DNA from: Mycobacterium sp.
GTDB taxonomy: Bacteria; Actinomycetota; Actinomycetes; Mycobacteriales; Mycobacteriaceae
Reading direction: 5' to 3'
Assembly (NCBI GenBank): GCA_020438845.1
Contig: JAGQTV010000103.1
Span: 62,001-126,000 of the forward strand
DNA length: 64,000 bases
In this document: positions 32,218 through 42,316 of the stretch, in pieces
How the letters are laid out: the number at the start of each line of letters is the position of its first letter
Numbering within the stretch: the stretch's first letter is position 1
Notes under the pieces: generated by a model
Seen by the model: only the letters and a program-made list of their open reading frames with translations
Told to the model about the DNA's origin: nothing
The model's database searches: none
Program-made: the position numbers and the translations under genes

Positions 32218-34270
32218 CGCCCAACGCGCCAGCCGATGCAGGCGAACCCGGCTGATCCGTTGATTCGTTGAGCGCTTCCAGCACCGCAGCGGCCGTCGCC
32301 ACCCCTATTCCGGGTACCGCGGTGATCTCTTCGACGCTGGCCTGCCGCAATCGGGCCAGAGAGCCGAAGTGGGTGACCAAGGCTTTGCGGCGGGTCTCGC
32401 CCAGCCCACGCACACCGTCCAGCGCGGAACTGGTCATTCGCTTGGACCGCTGGCTGCGGTGGTAGGAGATGGCGAATCGATGCGCTTCGTCACGCACCCG
32501 CTGCAGCAGATAGAGGCCCTCGCTCTGGCGCGGCAGGATCACCGGGTCCGGCTCGGCCGGAACCCAAATCTCCTCCAGCCGTTTAGCCAGACCGATCACG
32601 GCCACGTCGGTGATGCCAAGCTCGTCGAAGACCGCCTTGGCGGCATTGACCTGTGGAGCGCCCCCGTCGACGACATACAGGTTTGGCGGATAGGCGAATC
32701 TGCGCCTGATGGTGGGCTCGGCTGTGTCTGGTTTGGTGACGTCCTGTTTGGTGACGTCCTGTTTGGTGATGGCCTGTGTGGTGGCGTCCTGCAGGTGCCG
32801 CACGAACCGGCGGCGGGTGACCTCGGCGATCGAGGCGACATCGTTGGACCGGCCGTCCCCGGCGGCCTCCCTGATCGCGAAGTGCCGGTAGTCGGACTTC
32901 CTCGGCAGACCGTCCTCGAATACCACCAGGCTTCCCACCACGTCGGTGCCCTGGACGTGACTGATGTCGACGCACTCGATCCGCAGCGGGGCGTCAGCCA
33001 GACCCAGGGAATCTTGAATGTCCTGAAGCGCTACGGATCTGGCGGTGAAATCGCCTGCGCGCCTGAGCTTGTGCTGCTGCAACGCCTCTTGTGCATTGCG
33101 CTGTACCGTCTCAGCCAGAGCCCGCTTGTCACCGCGTAGTGGGATCCGCAGTGCCACTCTGGAACCGCGCAGCCCCGACAACCAGGTAGCCAGCTCGTCG
33201 GCATTGGAGGGCAGGCACGGCACCAGCACTTCGCGAGGAACTGGATTGTTGGACTCGTCTTCGGTGTAGCCCTTCTCAGCACCTTCCTTCGCTGCGCTGC
33301 CTAATTCGACGCTGCCGAATTCGGCCTGATCCCCATAGAACTGGGTGAGGAACTGCTCAACCAACTCTTCGTGCCCCGCGTCACCGGGATCGCCGGGCTT
33401 CTCGACGATCCAGCCGCGCTGGCCCCGCACCCGACCACCGCGAACGTGGAACACCTGGACCGCCGCTTGCAACTCATCGTCGGCGAAGGCCACCACGTCG
33501 GCGTCGGTTCCGTCACCCAACACCACGGCCTGCTTCTCCAGTGCCCGCTTGAGCGCTCCAAGATCGTCGCGCAGTCGGGCTGCGCGCTCGAAGTCCAGTT
33601 CAGCTGCGGCGGCATTCATCTGCCGCTCGAGGTTTCGAGCGAACCGGTCGGTCTTACCGGACAGGAAGTCGCAGAAGTCGGTGACGATCCTGCGGTGGTC
33701 CTCGGCGCTGACCCGCCCGATGCAGGGGGCCGAGCACTTGTCGATGTAACCCAGCAGACAAGGACGCTCGATCTGACTGTGCCGCTTGAAAACCCCCGCT
33801 GAGCAGGTCCGGGCCGGGAACACGCGGGTCAGCAGGTCGAGAGTCTCGCGGATGGCCCAGGCATGCGAATACGGGCCGAAATAACGCACACCTTTACGAC
33901 GCGGGCCGCGATAGACCATCAGCCGCGGATACTCCTCGTTGAGGGTGACCGCCAGCACGGGGTAAGACTTGTCGTCGCGGTAGCGGACGTTGAACCTCGG
34001 ATCGAACTCCTTGATCCAGTTGTACTCCAGTTGCAGCGCTTCGACCTCGGTGGTCACCACCGTCCACTCCACCTTGGCGGCGCTGGTGACCATCTGGCGG
34101 GTCCGGGGATGCAGGCCGGCGATATCGGCGAAATAGGAGTTCAGCCTGCTGCGCAGGCTCTTGGCCTTACCGACGTAGATGACCCGGCCGTGCGCATCGG
34201 AGAAGCGGTAGACGCCAGGCTCGACAGGGATGGACCCGGGCGGCGGGCGGTACGTCGCGGGATCGGGCAC
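32207..34270 (-). CDS. uvrC: UvrABC system protein C (excinuclease subunit)
   Basis: 687-aa nucleotide excision repair nuclease. The N-terminal GIY-YIG domain is seen in [23 protein letters not shown] split by the usual spacing (about 16-40). The Cys-rich segment CSAGVFKRH...[15 protein letters not shown], the UVR motif ([18 protein letters not shown] region), the RNase H-like C-terminal nuclease ([26 protein letters not shown]) and two terminal helix-hairpin-helix motifs follow. I chose GTG 34270 ([10 protein letters not shown]), which matches the M. tuberculosis start and has a leaderless -10 box; the longer frame upstream is only translated repeats. A variable linker near residue 510 is built of 15-bp repeats. 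Confidence 0.95.
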   Translation of the reverse strand: MPDPATYRPPPGSIPVEPGVYRFSDAHGRVIYVGKAKSLRSRLNSYFADIAGLHPRTRQMVTSAAKVEWTVVTTEVEALQLEYNWIKEFDPRFNVRYRDDKSYPVLAVTLNEEYPRLMVYRGPRRKGVRYFGPYSHAWAIRETLDLLTRVFPARTCSAGVFKRHSQIERPCLLGYIDKCSAPCIGRVSAEDHRRIVTDFCDFLSGKTDRFARNLERQMNAAAAELDFERAARLRDDLGALKRALEKQAVVLGDGTDADVVAFADDELQAAVQVFHVRGGRVRGQRGWIVEKPGDPGDAGHEELVEQFLTQFYGDQAEFGSVELGSAAKEGAEKGYTEDESNNPVPREVLVPCLPSNADELATWLSGLRGSRVALRIPLRGDKRALAETVQRNAQEALQQHKLRRAGDFTARSVALQDIQDSLGLADAPLRIECVDISHVQGTDVVGSLVVFEDGLPRKSDYRHFAIREAAGDGRSNDVASIAEVTRRRFVRHLQDATTQAITKQDVTKQDVTKPDTAEPTIRRRFAYPPNLYVVDGGAPQVNAAKAVFDELGITDVAVIGLAKRLEEIWVPAEPDPVILPRQSEGLYLLQRVRDEAHRFAISYHRSQRSKRMTSSALDGVRGLGETRRKALVTHFGSLARLRQASVEEITAVPGIGVATAAAVLEALNESTDQPGSPASAGALGDDS
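32731..32790. repeat. Four 15-bp tandem repeats inside uvrC
   Basis: Plus-strand units GTTTGGTGACGTCCT start at 32731 and 32746 (identical), then 32761 and 32776 with substitutions. In the uvrC frame they encode a repeated TKQDV linker just before the conserved [15 protein letters not shown] nuclease segment, a place where mycobacterial UvrC proteins vary in length. Confidence 0.9.
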
Positions 34271-34277
34271 GGTATCG

Positions 34278-34283
34278 AGGTTA
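34278..34283 (-). promoter_or_regulatory. Leaderless -10 box (TAACCT) for uvrC
   Basis: On the minus strand TAACCT ends 7 bases before the GTG at 34270, as in leaderless mycobacterial transcripts. It suggests that uvrC has its own promoter, downstream of the palindromic repeat array, and supports the start choice. Confidence 0.45.
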
Positions 34284-34301
34284 ATACCGCGCCTGGGGCG
34301 C

Positions 34302-34426
34302 ACTGCGAGCGCACGCTCGCGGGGGCACACTGCGAGCGCACGCTCGCGGGGGCCACACTGCGAGCGCACGCTCGCGGGGGCACACTGCGAGCGCACGCTC
34401 GCGCGGAGGCACTGCGAGCACGCTGA
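34302..34426. repeat. Array of 27-28-bp palindromic repeats between uvrC and the PH-like gene
   Basis: Five units, the last one degenerate, begin at 34302, 34329, 34357, 34384 and 34411. Each contains ACTGCGAGCGCACGCTCGC, in which GCGAGCG and CGCTCGC form a hairpin stem around CA. The array fills the 159-base gap between the stop of the membrane protein gene (34430) and the uvrC start. Reading frames through it give only a repeated [13 protein letters not shown] peptide, so it is most likely non-coding. It could act as a transcript-processing or termination structure, or as a variable repeat. Confidence 0.88.
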
Positions 34427-34429
34427 AGC

Positions 34430-36629
<2,200 letters not shown>

Positions 36630-36927
36630 CGTTTGTTCCTGTTCGCCCGTGGAGATGCGCCCCGAAGGTCTGCACCCAAGTATGAACCACCGGCAAGACC
36701 AGCCCGTCGCCAACCCGGAATGCACGACCCACAGCGACATCCGCGGCCCGGGAATCGCCCTAGCAGGGCCGTTAACCCGACTGAGAGCTTATTCTCGATG
36801 CGTGGCCACTGAGACGGGTGGAACACCGCCATAGCGGCGCGAGAGTGTGATTGCCCAACGATGGGATTGAGCTGTGGAGTCGGCTGCGCGGTCGGGAACT
36901 GCTGTGAAAAGGCGGGCTCCACGGTAG
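36630..36927. other. Gene-free stretch upstream of ribBA
   Basis: About 300 bases between ribBA and the decayed GGDEF-EAL gene. Open frames here have no recognisable protein similarity. It presumably holds the ribBA promoter; a CATACT hexamer on the minus strand near 36683 is the best -10 candidate but is weak. I see no riboswitch, tRNA or repeat. Confidence 0.4.
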
Positions 36928-37446
36928 AACGATCTTGATTCGGAACGGACGTATCTGGTTCGTCGCGTCAATTTTTGGGCTCAGGCCGTGGGCTGGTCCG
37001 CGGTTGCTGTCGGGTTGGTGGTCCTGGTGGTCGGGTGGTGGCTCGATTTTCCGGCGTTCACCTCGCTGATCCCTGACCAGCAAGCGGTCAGGCCCAATAC
37101 CGCGGTCGGGATCGCACTGGCCGGGTTGACGCTGATCGGGGTCACCCGGGGCAGGAATGTCTGGGTGTCCGGCGCCGCAGCCTGGGCCTTATTGGTCATC
37201 GGCGCGGTCACCGTCGGTGAGTTCTGCTGGATTCGCCCTGGTCGTATTCCGACGACACATTCGCCCACATGCGCGGGGAAGCCTCCCCGGCAGAACTTTC
37301 GCCAGCTGGAGCTGATTCAGAAGCTGGGATTCGATTACGTACAGGGCTTCCTGCTCGGTCCTCCCCGCGCCGGCGACCTCCACGGCGATCAACCACCGGT
37401 GGCAGACCACGGGGACGCGAACGTGACTGGGAGATCACTCCGCTGA
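36928..37446 (+). pseudogene. Remnant of a membrane-anchored GGDEF-EAL protein (internal deletion)
   Basis: One frame encodes the two ends of a cyclic-di-GMP signalling protein without its middle. The N-terminal part (to about 37225) is a run of hydrophobic helices with PDQQAVRPNTAVGIALAG, typical of the membrane domain in front of GGDEF domains. From about 37305 it jumps to LIQKLGFDYVQGFLLGPP, which is the terminal helix and strand of an EAL phosphodiesterase domain. The GGDEF domain and nearly all of EAL, some 400 residues, are missing; the first recognisable codon has no good start. It is probably non-functional and lies in the gap between the MHS transporter and ribBA. Confidence 0.7.
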
Positions 37447-38787
37447 CCGCGCGGAGAATGCCGGTCCCTGTTCACGATCGAGATAGGTGTCGGCCTTGTT
37501 CTTGAGGCAGAACAGATAGACCGCGAGCGATACCGCGATGCACACCGTGACGTAGGCGATGAACATCGGTATCTGGTCATGCGCTTTCAATGCCTGGTAG
37601 ACCAGCGGCGCGGTGCCGCCGAACATCGAGTTGGCCAGCGAATATCCGATCCCCACGCCGAGCGCGCGAACGTGCGCCGGGAACAACTCGGACTTCACCA
37701 GGGCGTTGATCGAGGTGTACCCGGTCAGGATGACGTAACCGATTGCGACCAGCAGAAACGAAACCACCGGAGTCTGCGCTCGAGGCAGGTAGGTGATGAG
37801 CACGTACGTGTAGAACAGACCGCCGACGCCGAACCACAGCAGCAGTGGGCGGCGCCCGACCTTGTCGCTGATCAGACCACCGATCGGCTGCAGGAGCATC
37901 AGAAACACCAAGCCGGCCAGATTGATCCAGGTTGCGGTCATCGCCCGGGAACCGTAGGCGCTCTTGACGATCGCCGGTGCGTTGACACTGTAGGTGTAGA
38001 AGGCGACCGTGCCGCCCAGCGTGATCAGGAAGCACAACAACAGCGGCTTGCGATAACGGACCAGCAGTACGCGCAACGACCCCGACGAGTGGTCGCGGCC
38101 TTCTTCCACCGCCTCGAGCGCCTCCTCGCTGAGGGATTCGTCCATGGTGCGACGAAGCCAGAAAACCACGACGGCCGCGACGCCCCCGATCGCGAATCCA
38201 ATCCGCCATCCGAATTCCTGTACCTGATCGTGGCCCAGGACGCTGAGGATGATGAGCAATGTGAGCTGGGCCAAGACATGTCCGCCGACCAGGGTCACGT
38301 ACTGAAACGAGGAGAAGAAGCCCCGTCGTTCCGGTGTCGCGGCCTCGGACATGTAGGTCGCCGAGGTGCCGTACTCGCCCCCGGTCGCAAACCCCTGAAC
38401 GAGCCGGGCCACGATGAGGATGGCGGGCGCAGCCGCTCCGATGCTCGACCGCGACGGCACCAAAGCGATGACCAGCGAACAGGCCGCCATCATTGACACG
38501 GTGACGGTCAGGGCGGCGCGGCGACCCCTACGATCGGCGAAGCGGCCGAAGAACCAGGAACCGATCGGCCGAGTCAGGAAAGTCACGGCGAAGATCGCGT
38601 AGACGTAGATCGTCGAGTTCTTGTCGGTCTTGTCGAAGAACTGGCTTTCGAAATAAGTCGCGAACACCGTGTAGATGTAGACGTCGTACCACTCGACGAG
38701 GTTTCCCGACGACCCCCGAATGGTGTTCCAGACAGCGCGGCGGGTCTCAGCCCGGTTCGACTCCGGCGGATGCGCGGCGGAAGACAC
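37435..38787 (-). CDS. MFS transporter of the metabolite:H+ symporter (MHS) family
   Basis: About 450-aa twelve-helix permease. The N-terminal GNLVEWYDVYIYTVFA (helix 1), RPIGSWFFGRFADRRGRRAAL (loop 2-3 MFS motif), LVQGFATGGEYGTSATYMSE (helix 4-5) and the loop 8-9 motif GGLISDKVGRRPLLLWFG are hallmarks of the KgtP/ShiA-like group that imports dicarboxylates, shikimate or similar acids. The substrate is unknown. The start is uncertain: GTG 38787 leaves 2 bases after ribE, while a TTG at 38793 would overlap its stop. The tight spacing places it in the ribE transcript. Its 3' end overlaps the end of the opposite-strand GGDEF-EAL remnant by 12 bases. Confidence 0.86.
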   Translation of the reverse strand: MSSAAHPPESNRAETRRAVWNTIRGSSGNLVEWYDVYIYTVFATYFESQFFDKTDKNSTIYVYAIFAVTFLTRPIGSWFFGRFADRRGRRAALTVTVSMMAACSLVIALVPSRSSIGAAAPAILIVARLVQGFATGGEYGTSATYMSEAATPERRGFFSSFQYVTLVGGHVLAQLTLLIILSVLGHDQVQEFGWRIGFAIGGVAAVVVFWLRRTMDESLSEEALEAVEEGRDHSSGSLRVLLVRYRKPLLLCFLITLGGTVAFYTYSVNAPAIVKSAYGSRAMTATWINLAGLVFLMLLQPIGGLISDKVGRRPLLLWFGVGGLFYTYVLITYLPRAQTPVVSFLLVAIGYVILTGYTSINALVKSELFPAHVRALGVGIGYSLANSMFGGTAPLVYQALKAHDQIPMFIAYVTVCIAVSLAVYLFCLKNKADTYLDREQGPAFSARSAE

Positions 38788-38789
38788 GC

Positions 38790-39386
38790 TCAACGTCGTG
38801 AATCCATCAGTCGCTCGACATATTTGGCGATGACGTCGACCTCCAGATTCACCGGCGCGCCGATGCCGGCGCGACCAAGAGTGGTCAACGCCAGCGTCGT
38901 GGGGATCAGCGAAACCTCGAACCAATCGTCGTCGAGGGCCGAGACGGTCAGCGACACACCGTCGACGGTGATCGACCCCTTCTCCACGACATAGCGGGAA
39001 AGCCCCGGAGGCAAGGCGATTCTCACCACCTCCCAATGCTCAGATGGGGTGCGGACCAACACCGTTCCGGTGCCGTCGACGTGGCCCTGGACTATGTGGC
39101 CGCCCAGTCGGCTGTTGACGGCGGCAGCCCGCTCGAGATTGACGAGGCTGCCCGGCCCCAGCACAGCGAGACTTGAGCGGTTCAGCGTCTCGGCCATCAC
39201 ATCGGCGCTGAACCGGCCGTCCTCCAGAACGTCCACAACGGTCAGGCAAACGCCGTTGACGGCGATCGAGTCGCCATGTCGGGCGTCGGACACCACCACC
39301 GGGCCACGGATCAGGAACCGAGCCGAGTCACCGAGGTCGTCTCTTTCGACGACCTCGCCGAGCTCCTCCACAATGCCGGTGAACAT
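38790..39386 (-). CDS. ribE: Riboflavin synthase alpha subunit
   Basis: 198-aa enzyme with two lumazine-binding barrels, which dismutates two lumazines to riboflavin. The start MFTGIVEELG is the invariant N-terminus and fixes the ATG at 39386, against longer frames. The first barrel has GDSIAVNGVCLTV near residue 45; the second, GGHIVQGHVDGTG and GSITVDGVSLTV near residues 98 and 140. A TAGATT box 7 bases upstream suggests a leaderless transcript. M. tuberculosis calls it ribC. An MHS transporter follows directly. Confidence 0.96.
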   Translation of the reverse strand: MFTGIVEELGEVVERDDLGDSARFLIRGPVVVSDARHGDSIAVNGVCLTVVDVLEDGRFSADVMAETLNRSSLAVLGPGSLVNLERAAAVNSRLGGHIVQGHVDGTGTVLVRTPSEHWEVVRIALPPGLSRYVVEKGSITVDGVSLTVSALDDDWFEVSLIPTTLALTTLGRAGIGAPVNLEVDVIAKYVERLMDSRR

Positions 39387-39393
39387 CGCACTC

Positions 39394-39399
39394 AATCTA
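39394..39399 (-). promoter_or_regulatory. Leaderless -10 box (TAGATT) for ribE
   Basis: On the minus strand TAGATT ends 7 bases before the ribE ATG at 39386. This matches the TAnnnT plus 6-7 base spacing of leaderless genes. No FMN riboswitch lies between it and the start. Confidence 0.5.
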
Positions 39400-39476
39400 G
39401 CGTCCGAACACTCCAGCTTCCGCGCTTGGAGGCCGTCTGGATTCCGCTTTGACATCCAGAATCGATCCTGTGCCCG

Positions 39477-39730
39477 CTGAGCATTAAGGATCCCGAGGCC
39501 GGCCGACTGGCCCGCGAGCTGCCGGCCAGAACAGGCGAGACCCTGACCGACTCGTGTCAGCGGCCTCCCACCTCGAAGCAGCCGTCGTCATCGAAGCCGG
39601 CTTCGATGAACCGGGAGGGAGCTCGATTCGTGGTCGCACCGCGCGGCCGACGATCTGGTCAGCTTCGATTCCAGTGGTAAAGCTCACGCAGCTCGGCGGT
39701 GATCGCCGCCACGAGTTGGGTCCCGTCGCC
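39477..39730 (+). pseudogene. Decayed vapBC toxin-antitoxin pair
   Basis: From 39477 one frame reads LSIKDPEAGRLARELPARTG followed by ETLTDS, the start of a VapB antitoxin of the Rv0623/PSK family (usual form LNIKDPE..RLA.ELA..TGE). At 39548 the reading shifts frame to LVSAASHLEAAVVIEAGFDEPGG, the central part of a VapC PIN-domain toxin. The VapB C-terminus and the VapC N-terminus with its first catalytic aspartate are missing, and after about 39620 similarity fades through frame changes and stops. The locus is therefore a deletion remnant, without a functional toxin. It lies in the 470-base gap between divergent ribE and lprG; I see nothing else in that gap apart from promoters. Confidence 0.72.
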
Positions 39731-39846
39731 CGCGGCGGTGAAAAATGCCGAAATTGCAGCTCAGTAGGTATGCAAATGGCCTTACCGATCCGGCGCGGCC
39801 GACACAATTGCGGCCTCACCGCCACGGTGTGGTCGGTCGGACCCTC

Positions 39847-39852
39847 TACGAT
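39847..39852 (+). promoter_or_regulatory. Leaderless -10 box (TACGAT) for lprG
   Basis: TACGAT fits TAnnnT and ends 7 bases before the ATG at 39860. It overlaps an alternative ATG at 39851, so it favours the second ATG as the real lprG start. Confidence 0.5.
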
Positions 39853-39859
39853 GCAACCT

Positions 39860-40552
39860 ATGCAGACACGCCGTCGCGCCTTTGCCGTCCTGGCTGCCAT
39901 TCTCGCTGCCGCCCTGCTCGCCGCGGGCTGCTCGTCGAAGAAGGCCGAGCCGCTACCGGACGCCGCCCCGCTGATCCAGCAGTCGATCGCGGCCACCAAG
40001 GCACTCAAGAGCGCACATCTGGAGATCGCCATCACCGGCAAAATCGAAGGGCTGCCGGTCAAAACGCTCACCGGTGACCTCACCAACGTGCCCACCGTCG
40101 CGGTTCAGGGCAAGTCGACGATCACAATGGGCGGTTCGGACGTCGACGTCCAACTCATCGTCGTCGACGGCACGCTCTACGCAGCGCTGACGCCCAATCA
40201 ATGGCTGGACATGGGACCAGCCGCCGAGGTCTACGACCCGTCGGTGATCCTGAATCCCGACAGCGGCTTGGCCGGCGTGTTGGCCAGCTTGACCGACGCG
40301 AAAGCCGACGCCATCGAGACCGTCGCCGGAGTGTCGACAGTCCGGATCACCGGCAAGGCCGGCGCCGAAGCGGTCAACAAGGTGATCCCGCAACTCAAGG
40401 CCAGTGGCCCTGTAACGGCGACGGTCTGGATCGAGAAGGATGATCCGCACCAGCTGGTGCAGGCCAAGGTCGACCAGAGCGAGGGCAACAGCGTGTCGCT
40501 GACGCTGTCCGAGTGGGACAAGCCGGTCACCGTCACCAAGCCCGCGCTGTAA
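39860..40552 (+). CDS. lprG: LprG-type lipoprotein
   Basis: 230-aa lipoprotein. A signal peptide (RRRAFAVLAAILAAALLAAG) ends at Cys24, the lipidation site. The mature part is a LppX/LprG/LprF-type fold with TLTGDLTNVPTVAVQGK and ATVWIEKDDPHQLVQ segments. LprG carries triacylated glycolipids such as lipoarabinomannan precursors in its hydrophobic pocket and works with the efflux pump P55, encoded next with a gap of 55 bases. The start follows from the leaderless -10 box; ATG 39851 would add three residues. Confidence 0.93.
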   Translation: MQTRRRAFAVLAAILAAALLAAGCSSKKAEPLPDAAPLIQQSIAATKALKSAHLEIAITGKIEGLPVKTLTGDLTNVPTVAVQGKSTITMGGSDVDVQLIVVDGTLYAALTPNQWLDMGPAAEVYDPSVILNPDSGLAGVLASLTDAKADAIETVAGVSTVRITGKAGAEAVNKVIPQLKASGPVTATVWIEKDDPHQLVQAKVDQSEGNSVSLTLSEWDKPVTVTKPAL

Positions 40553-40607
40553 CGGGGCATGCCCGTTACGACGAGCACGTTAAGACAAGCGCGATGAGAC
40601 GAGCGTG

Positions 40608-42170
40608 ATGAGCCAAGCGCCAGCCAGCGCAGCGGAGCAGACCCGAACCACGGGGCGGCGGAACGGGCGCAGCCGACGGGTGGCCATCGGCGCGGGCAGC
40701 CTCGCGGTGCTGCTGGGCGCGCTGGACACCTATGTCGTCGTGACCATCATGGTCGACATCATGCGCGGCGTCGGCATACCGCTGAACAAGATTCAGCAAG
40801 TCACGCCCATCATCACTTGGTACCTGCTGGGCTACGTGGCTGCGATGCCGCTGCTGGGCCGGTTGTCCGACCGGTTCGGCCGCAAACTTGTGCTGCAGGC
40901 CAGTCTGGTGGCCTTCGCCGTCGGCTCGGTCGTGACCGCCCTGTCGCACGACCTGACCATGCTGGTGGTCGGCCGCTTGATCCAGGGCGTCGCCAGCGGT
41001 GCCCTTCTGCCGGTGACCTTGGCCCTGGCGGCCGACCTCTGGTCAACCCGCAGCCGGGCCGCAGTACTGGGCGGGATCGGCGCAGCCCAGGAGCTTGGGA
41101 GTGTGCTGGGGCCGCTGTACGGCATCGGTATCGTGTGGCTGCTCAACACCTGGCGTGACGTGTTCTGGATCAACGTGCCGTTGACTCTGATCGCGATGCT
41201 GATGATTCACTTCAGCCTGCCCGCCCACGAGCGCAGCGAGCAGCCGGAGCGTGTCGACGTCGTGGGTGGGGTACTGCTGGCCATTGCACTGGGCCTGGCG
41301 GTCTGGGGCCTGTACAACCCGGCTCCGGATGGCGAGAAGGTCCTGCCCAGCTATGGTCTGCCGCTGATCGTCGGGGCCGCGCTGTTCGCGATCGCGTTCG
41401 CGGTGTGGGAGCGCATGGCGACAACCCGGCTGATCGAGCCCCGCGGGGTGCATTTCGTGCCGTTCCTGTCAGCGCTGGGTACGTCGATGTGCGCGGGCGC
41501 GGCCCTGATGGTGACCCTGGTCGACGTCGAACTGTTCGGTCAGGGGGTGCTGGGCAAAAACCAGAACGACGCCGCCCTCCTGTTGCTTCACTTCCTGGCT
41601 GCCCTACCGATCGGCGCCCTGCTGGGGGGCTGGCTGGCCACCAAGGTGGGCGACCGGCCCGTGTCGGTGGTGGGAATGCTGATCGCCGGCTTCGCGTACT
41701 GGCTGGTGTCGAAATGGGGGATCGACGTCCTCTCGGCCCGCCACCACGTCGGCCCGCTGAGTCTGCCGGCGTTCGACACGGATCTGGCGCTGGCCGGCTT
41801 CGGGCTGGGCCTGGTGATCGGCCCGCTCACCTCCGCGGCCCTGCGGGTGGTGCCTGCGGCACAGCACGGCATCGCATCGTCGCTGGTGGTGGTGGCCCGA
41901 ATGACCGGCATGTTGATCGGAGTGGCAGCACTGAGCGCGTGGGGCCTGTACCGGTTCAACCAGATTCTGGCGACGCTGCCGCCTTCGAAGGGCGACAACC
42001 TGGCCGCGAAGGTCGCGGCTGAGGCCGAGCGGTACCGCACCGCGTTCGCCATGCAGTACGGGTCGATCTTCTTCATCACCACCATCGTGTGCCTGGCCGG
42101 GGCCGCAATCGCCCTGTTCATCGGTGGCCGCGAAGCACACGCGGACGAGACCGAAGCGGCGCTGCCGTGA
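40608..42170 (+). CDS. P55-type MFS efflux pump
   Basis: About 520-aa fourteen-helix transporter of the DHA2 drug/H+ antiporter family, homologous to M. tuberculosis Rv1410c (P55). Helix 1 has [17 protein letters not shown] with the family aspartate; the loop 2-3 motif is [13 protein letters not shown]; the antiporter region on helix 5 is [18 protein letters not shown]. With LprG it moves triacylglycerol and glycolipids to the cell surface and gives tolerance to several drugs (established for the homologues). A GTG at 40605 immediately precedes the chosen ATG. Confidence 0.93.
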   Translation: MSQAPASAAEQTRTTGRRNGRSRRVAIGAGSLAVLLGALDTYVVVTIMVDIMRGVGIPLNKIQQVTPIITWYLLGYVAAMPLLGRLSDRFGRKLVLQASLVAFAVGSVVTALSHDLTMLVVGRLIQGVASGALLPVTLALAADLWSTRSRAAVLGGIGAAQELGSVLGPLYGIGIVWLLNTWRDVFWINVPLTLIAMLMIHFSLPAHERSEQPERVDVVGGVLLAIALGLAVWGLYNPAPDGEKVLPSYGLPLIVGAALFAIAFAVWERMATTRLIEPRGVHFVPFLSALGTSMCAGAALMVTLVDVELFGQGVLGKNQNDAALLLLHFLAALPIGALLGGWLATKVGDRPVSVVGMLIAGFAYWLVSKWGIDVLSARHHVGPLSLPAFDTDLALAGFGLGLVIGPLTSAALRVVPAAQHGIASSLVVVARMTGMLIGVAALSAWGLYRFNQILATLPPSKGDNLAAKVAAEAERYRTAFAMQYGSIFFITTIVCLAGAAIALFIGGREAHADETEAALP

Positions 42171-42282
42171 ACGTCACCCTCGCGAGCCCGGAAACCCGGA
42201 AATTGAGCCGCGAATACCTGATCCGCGAAAACTTCAACCGCGAAAAACAGGGAAGCGTTCGCAGGGCGGCCACCGGGGTCGG

Positions 42283-42288
42283 TAACCT
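42283..42288 (+). promoter_or_regulatory. -10 box (TAACCT) before a six-codon leader ORF
   Basis: TAACCT ends 7 bases before ATG 42296, which opens a tiny reading frame overlapping the permease start. The same hexamer and spacing occur before uvrC. It suggests a leaderless message whose first codon belongs to the small frame. Confidence 0.42.
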
Positions 42289-42295
42289 CGCCCCT

Positions 42296-42316
42296 ATGCA
42301 GGAAAACCCGTGCTGA
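42296..42316 (+). CDS. Possible leaderless upstream ORF (MQENPC) overlapping the permease start
   Basis: The frame ATG-CAG-GAA-AAC-CCG-TGC-TGA encodes six residues and stops inside the permease start region: the permease GTG at 42310 lies within its CCG-TGC codons. If the transcript begins at 42296 as the -10 box suggests, ribosomes would load on this mini-gene first, and reinitiation at the GTG would couple the two. It may simply be chance; the argument rests on the -10 spacing. Confidence 0.35.
   Translation: MQENPC

Noticed and set aside
34271..34396. Extended N-terminus of UvrC reading through the palindromic repeats
   Set aside because: The 42 extra residues are only translated repeats; GTG 34270 matches the family N-terminus and has a leaderless -10 box.
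34302..34426. CRISPR array
   Set aside because: Units are contiguous 27-28-base repeats without unique spacers, and there are no cas genes.
36630..36800. FMN riboswitch upstream of ribBA
   Set aside because: I looked for the conserved RFN blocks on the minus strand and did not find them, nor upstream of ribE.
38788..39036. N-terminal extension of the MHS transporter into ribE
   Set aside because: The extra residues are the ribE gene read out of frame; the membrane protein begins after the ribE stop.
39554..39859. Long N-terminal extension of LprG
   Set aside because: The extension includes the VapC remnant by chance of frame; the lipoprotein signal peptide must be at the N-terminus, so the start is at 39860.
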